Shown piece after piece: positions 7,176 to 8,833 of a stretch of DNA of 8,833 nt. A program made the translations under genes and the position numbers. Location of the stretch: assembly GCA_028293095.1 (NCBI GenBank), contig JAQGPK010000215.1, positions 1-8,833 of the forward strand, read 5' to 3'. This stretch comes from Chlamydiia bacterium. GTDB taxonomy: Bacteria > Chlamydiota > Chlamydiia > Chlamydiales > FEN-1388. How positions within the stretch are numbered: position 1 is the first letter of the stretch; every line of letters begins with the position of its first letter. Below the pieces are notes generated by a model, which worked only from the letters and a program-made list of their open reading frames with translations, did no database searches and had not been told where the DNA came from.

Positions 7176-7949
7176 ATGGCCACTAAAACAATCACGGTTA
7201 GCAGCTTTAAAGGTGGTACTGCCAAGACCTCCACTTCATTGCATGTAGGAGCCGCTCTTGCTAAGTTTCACAAGCAAAAGGTGCTGCTCATCGATTTTGA
7301 TGCACAAGCAAACCTCACCTTAGGCTTAGGTTTTGATCCTGACAGCATTGATAGTATGGCTCCTGTTTTACAAGGAACTAAAATTCTCAAAGATGTCGTC
7401 CAAAAAACCTGTGTAAAAGGGCTTGACATTGTGCCGGCCGATACCTGGCTGGAACGCGTTGAAGTAACAGGAACTCTAGCAGCCGATCGCTACTCTCATG
7501 AAAAATTAAAAATTTCTCTTGAAAACTCCGGCTACGACATCATTATCATCGACACACCGCCATCGCTCTGCTGGCTTACAGAATCGGCCCTCATTGCCTC
7601 AACTGAGGCCATTGTTTGTGCAACTCCTGAGTTTTATAGTATTAAAGGGCTGGAACGTCTTTCGCAGTTTATGTCAACCATAGCTGAACGCCATCCTATG
7701 CAGATTCTGGGTGTTGTACTTTCTTTTTGGAATGCACGCGGCAAAAGTAATGATTCATTTTTAAATGTCATTGAAAGAGCCTTTCCTGGAAAATGTTTTG
7801 ATGCCAAAATTAGAAAAGATATTCAGATCTCAGAAGCCTCAATCTATGGCAAACCGCTCTTTGAACTTGCCAAAATCAAAAAAGAGAGTAGAGCTGCAGA
7901 AGACTATCAACTCCTCGCTAAAGAAATCCTTACAAGACTAAAATCATGA
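7176..7949 (+). CDS. parA: ParA/MinD-type partition ATPase (chlamydial CT582 / pGP5-D type)
   Basis: The 257-residue protein is a deviant-Walker ATPase of the ParA/Soj family. Such proteins bind DNA as ATP dimers and move or position DNA with a partner protein. The deviant Walker A motif is KGGTAKTS at 12-19, with signature Lys12 and Lys17; alanine replaces the glycine before Lys17, a substitution also known in other ParA proteins. Walker A' is LLIDFDAQANLT, with Asp40 and Asp42. Walker B is DIIIIDTPPS, with Asp126. The protein is short and lacks the N-terminal helix-turn-helix extension of the larger plasmid ParA type. AAGGA at 7166-7170 lies 5 bases before the ATG. The gene sits 21 bases after thrS and overlaps the next gene by ATGA. 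Position and partner match chlamydial CT582 (known from memory). Cargo could be the chromosome or another structure; that is not decided by the sequence. Confidence 0.93.
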   Translation: MATKTITVSSFKGGTAKTSTSLHVGAALAKFHKQKVLLIDFDAQANLTLGLGFDPDSIDSMAPVLQGTKILKDVVQKTCVKGLDIVPADTWLERVEVTGTLAADRYSHEKLKISLENSGYDIIIIDTPPSLCWLTESALIASTEAIVCATPEFYSIKGLERLSQFMSTIAERHPMQILGVVLSFWNARGKSNDSFLNVIERAFPGKCFDAKIRKDIQISEASIYGKPLFELAKIKKESRAAEDYQLLAKEILTRLKS

Positions 7950-8680
7950 CTAAAATAGACGCTCTTTTAAACGAACGTATTAACGCACAGCCCTCTCTTT
8001 CGAAAGTAAAGGCACTGGCTCAAAGATCTTCAGATGGAAGTCTCTCGAGCTTTTCTGGCCTCTTCAAAGTAGGGGAGCTGACGGCCAATGAAAAGAGTCT
8101 TCTTGAGTCCATCCTTCGAGAATATCAAGATGAAGCTCGTGACATTCAGCCAGATCTTCAATCGCTGATCTCCATCACATCAGAGGTGAAGGCGATCCAT
8201 AATCAAGCAGCACTACTCCACGGAGAGCGCATCAAACGGGTGCAAGCAATTTTAAAAAGCTATCGTGATGGCGCCTTCACTGCTTGGCTCTATGCCGCCT
8301 ACGGCAACCGCCAAACGCCATATAACTTTCTACTCTACTACGAATTCTGTGAAACGCTTCCAAGTGACATCCGACCTAAAGTAGACGCTATGCCGCGTCA
8401 AGCCATCTATGCACTTGCAAGTCGTAAAGCTCCCGTTGAGAAAAAGCAAGAGTTCATTACCTCATACAGTGGCCAGACCAAACGCGAAATGCTTGACCTC
8501 ATCCGTACTACTTTCCCTCTTGATAAAGAAGATGGCCGTAAAAGTGATGATGGTCAAATGGTGCTTACTGGGCTCGTGAAACTTTTTCATTCGTTTAAAC
8601 GTTTGAAATCGGAGATTGAGCCAGAAAAGCAAGAGGAGATCAAAAGTATGCTCACTCGCTTTTTGCAGCTTGTCTCGTAA
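7946..8680 (+). CDS. pGP6-D-like protein (UPF0137 family, CT583 type)
   Basis: The 244-residue protein is soluble, basic and largely helical, with no signal peptide. It belongs by context and sequence style to the pGP6-D family, shared by chlamydial plasmids (pGP6-D) and chromosomes (GP6D/CT583). Visible conserved-looking blocks are ILKSYRDGAFTAWL (102-115), GNRQTPYNFLLYYEF (120-134) and GQTKREMLDLIRTTFPL (176-192). The last block could be part of a helix-turn-helix. The start codon overlaps the parA stop as ATGA and has no good ribosome binding site of its own, which points to translational coupling and similar amounts of both proteins. In ordinary partition operons the gene right after parA encodes the DNA-binding partner (ParB), and this protein may fill that role; that is inference. 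The molecular function of the family is not established to my knowledge. Confidence 0.85.
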   Translation: MTKIDALLNERINAQPSLSKVKALAQRSSDGSLSSFSGLFKVGELTANEKSLLESILREYQDEARDIQPDLQSLISITSEVKAIHNQAALLHGERIKRVQAILKSYRDGAFTAWLYAAYGNRQTPYNFLLYYEFCETLPSDIRPKVDAMPRQAIYALASRKAPVEKKQEFITSYSGQTKREMLDLIRTTFPLDKEDGRKSDDGQMVLTGLVKLFHSFKRLKSEIEPEKQEEIKSMLTRFLQLVS

Positions 8681-8704
8681 TGGATTAATCTTCTTTTTGA
8701 CTTG

Positions 8705-8723
8705 TACTATTTTTTAAATAGTA
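8705..8723 (+). terminator. AT-rich hairpin after the pGP6-D-like gene
   Basis: TACTATTT and AAATAGTA form a perfect 8-base-pair stem around a TTT loop, starting 25 bases past the TAA stop at 8680. There is no T-run after the stem and no GC content at its base, so termination would be weak. The dyad could equally be a regulator site before the next gene. Confidence 0.3.
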
Positions 8724-8724
8724 A

Positions 8725-8752
8725 TTGAAGTATTCTAATAGCCTCTTATTTT
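8725..8752 (+). promoter_or_regulatory. Possible promoter of the Sua5/TsaC-like gene
   Basis: TTGAAG (8725-8730) and TATTTT (8747-8752) are separated by 16 bases. Each matches consensus at 4 of 6 positions. Transcription would start near 8760, leaving a leader of only about 10 bases and no clear ribosome binding site. Such AT-rich DNA gives chance matches easily. Confidence 0.2.
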
Positions 8753-8768
8753 ACTAGTAGCTCGATGC

Positions 8769-8833
8769 ATGCGCATTTCAATAGAAGAAGCCTATCAATT
8801 ATTACGAAATGATTCTGTCGTTGCAATTCCTAC
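8769..8833 (+). CDS. Sua5/YrdC/TsaC-type L-threonylcarbamoyladenylate synthase, N-terminal fragment
   Basis: Only 21 full codons are in the window, and the gene continues past the right edge. The visible protein reads MRISIEEAYQLLRNDS followed by VVAIPT. The family typically begins with a short helix of the form EA...LL..G and then a strand VVA.PTETVYGL, whose conserved threonine-rich loop starts exactly where the window ends. The enzyme makes threonylcarbamoyl-AMP from threonine, bicarbonate and ATP for t6A modification of tRNAs that read ANN codons. No Shine-Dalgarno sequence is visible before the ATG. The call rests on few residues, so an unrelated protein is possible. Confidence 0.62.
   Translation, partial: MRISIEEAYQLLRNDSVVAIP

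Noticed and set aside
7211..7234. Alanine in the ParA Walker A motif (KGGTAKTS) as a sign of a dead ATPase
   Set aside because: Both lysines and the Walker A' and B aspartates are intact, and alanine at this position is common in active ParA-family proteins.

Overview
The window most likely comes from the chromosome of a Chlamydiae-phylum bacterium, probably an environmental (amoeba-associated) lineage rather than the genus Chlamydia. The main reason is the run thrS - parA - pGP6-D-like gene. From memory, C. trachomatis has the same order (CT581 ThrS, CT582 ParA/MinD-type ATPase, CT583 GP6D), and the pGP6-D family (UPF0137) is characteristic of this phylum. The AT-rich DNA, small gene set and large outer-membrane barrel protein fit this. 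The species cannot be fixed from sequence alone.

Layout. Positions 1-502 hold no convincing gene. They carry degenerate short repeats of two kinds (CACAGAGAN units and CTTTGCG units), each in both orientations, and possibly a decayed insertion-sequence end. A strong minus-strand terminator (503-540) ends a minus-strand gene for a predicted outer-membrane beta-barrel protein (570-1883). A 270-350-base gap upstream of that gene holds two candidate promoters. Next, also on the minus strand, is a 981-residue protein of unknown function (2210-5155). It has a cysteine motif resembling the nucleophile loop of papain-like peptidases, a central coiled coil and a tryptophan-rich C-terminus.

A 70-base divergent intergenic region separates that gene from a plus-strand cluster: thrS (5226-7154), parA (7176-7949) and the pGP6-D-like gene (7946-8680). 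parA and the pGP6-D-like gene overlap by ATGA. The window ends in the first 21 codons of a likely Sua5/YrdC/TsaC gene (from 8769).

Working together. thrS supplies threonyl-tRNA. The ParA ATPase and the pGP6-D-like protein look translationally coupled and are the chromosomal counterparts of chlamydial plasmid genes pGP5-D and pGP6-D, so they probably act together on DNA, in partitioning or regulation. If the last gene is Sua5/TsaC it acts in t6A tRNA modification, giving a loose threonine/tRNA theme with thrS. The most novel items are the 981-residue unknown protein and the ParA/pGP6-D pair. No clearly new multi-gene system is visible.
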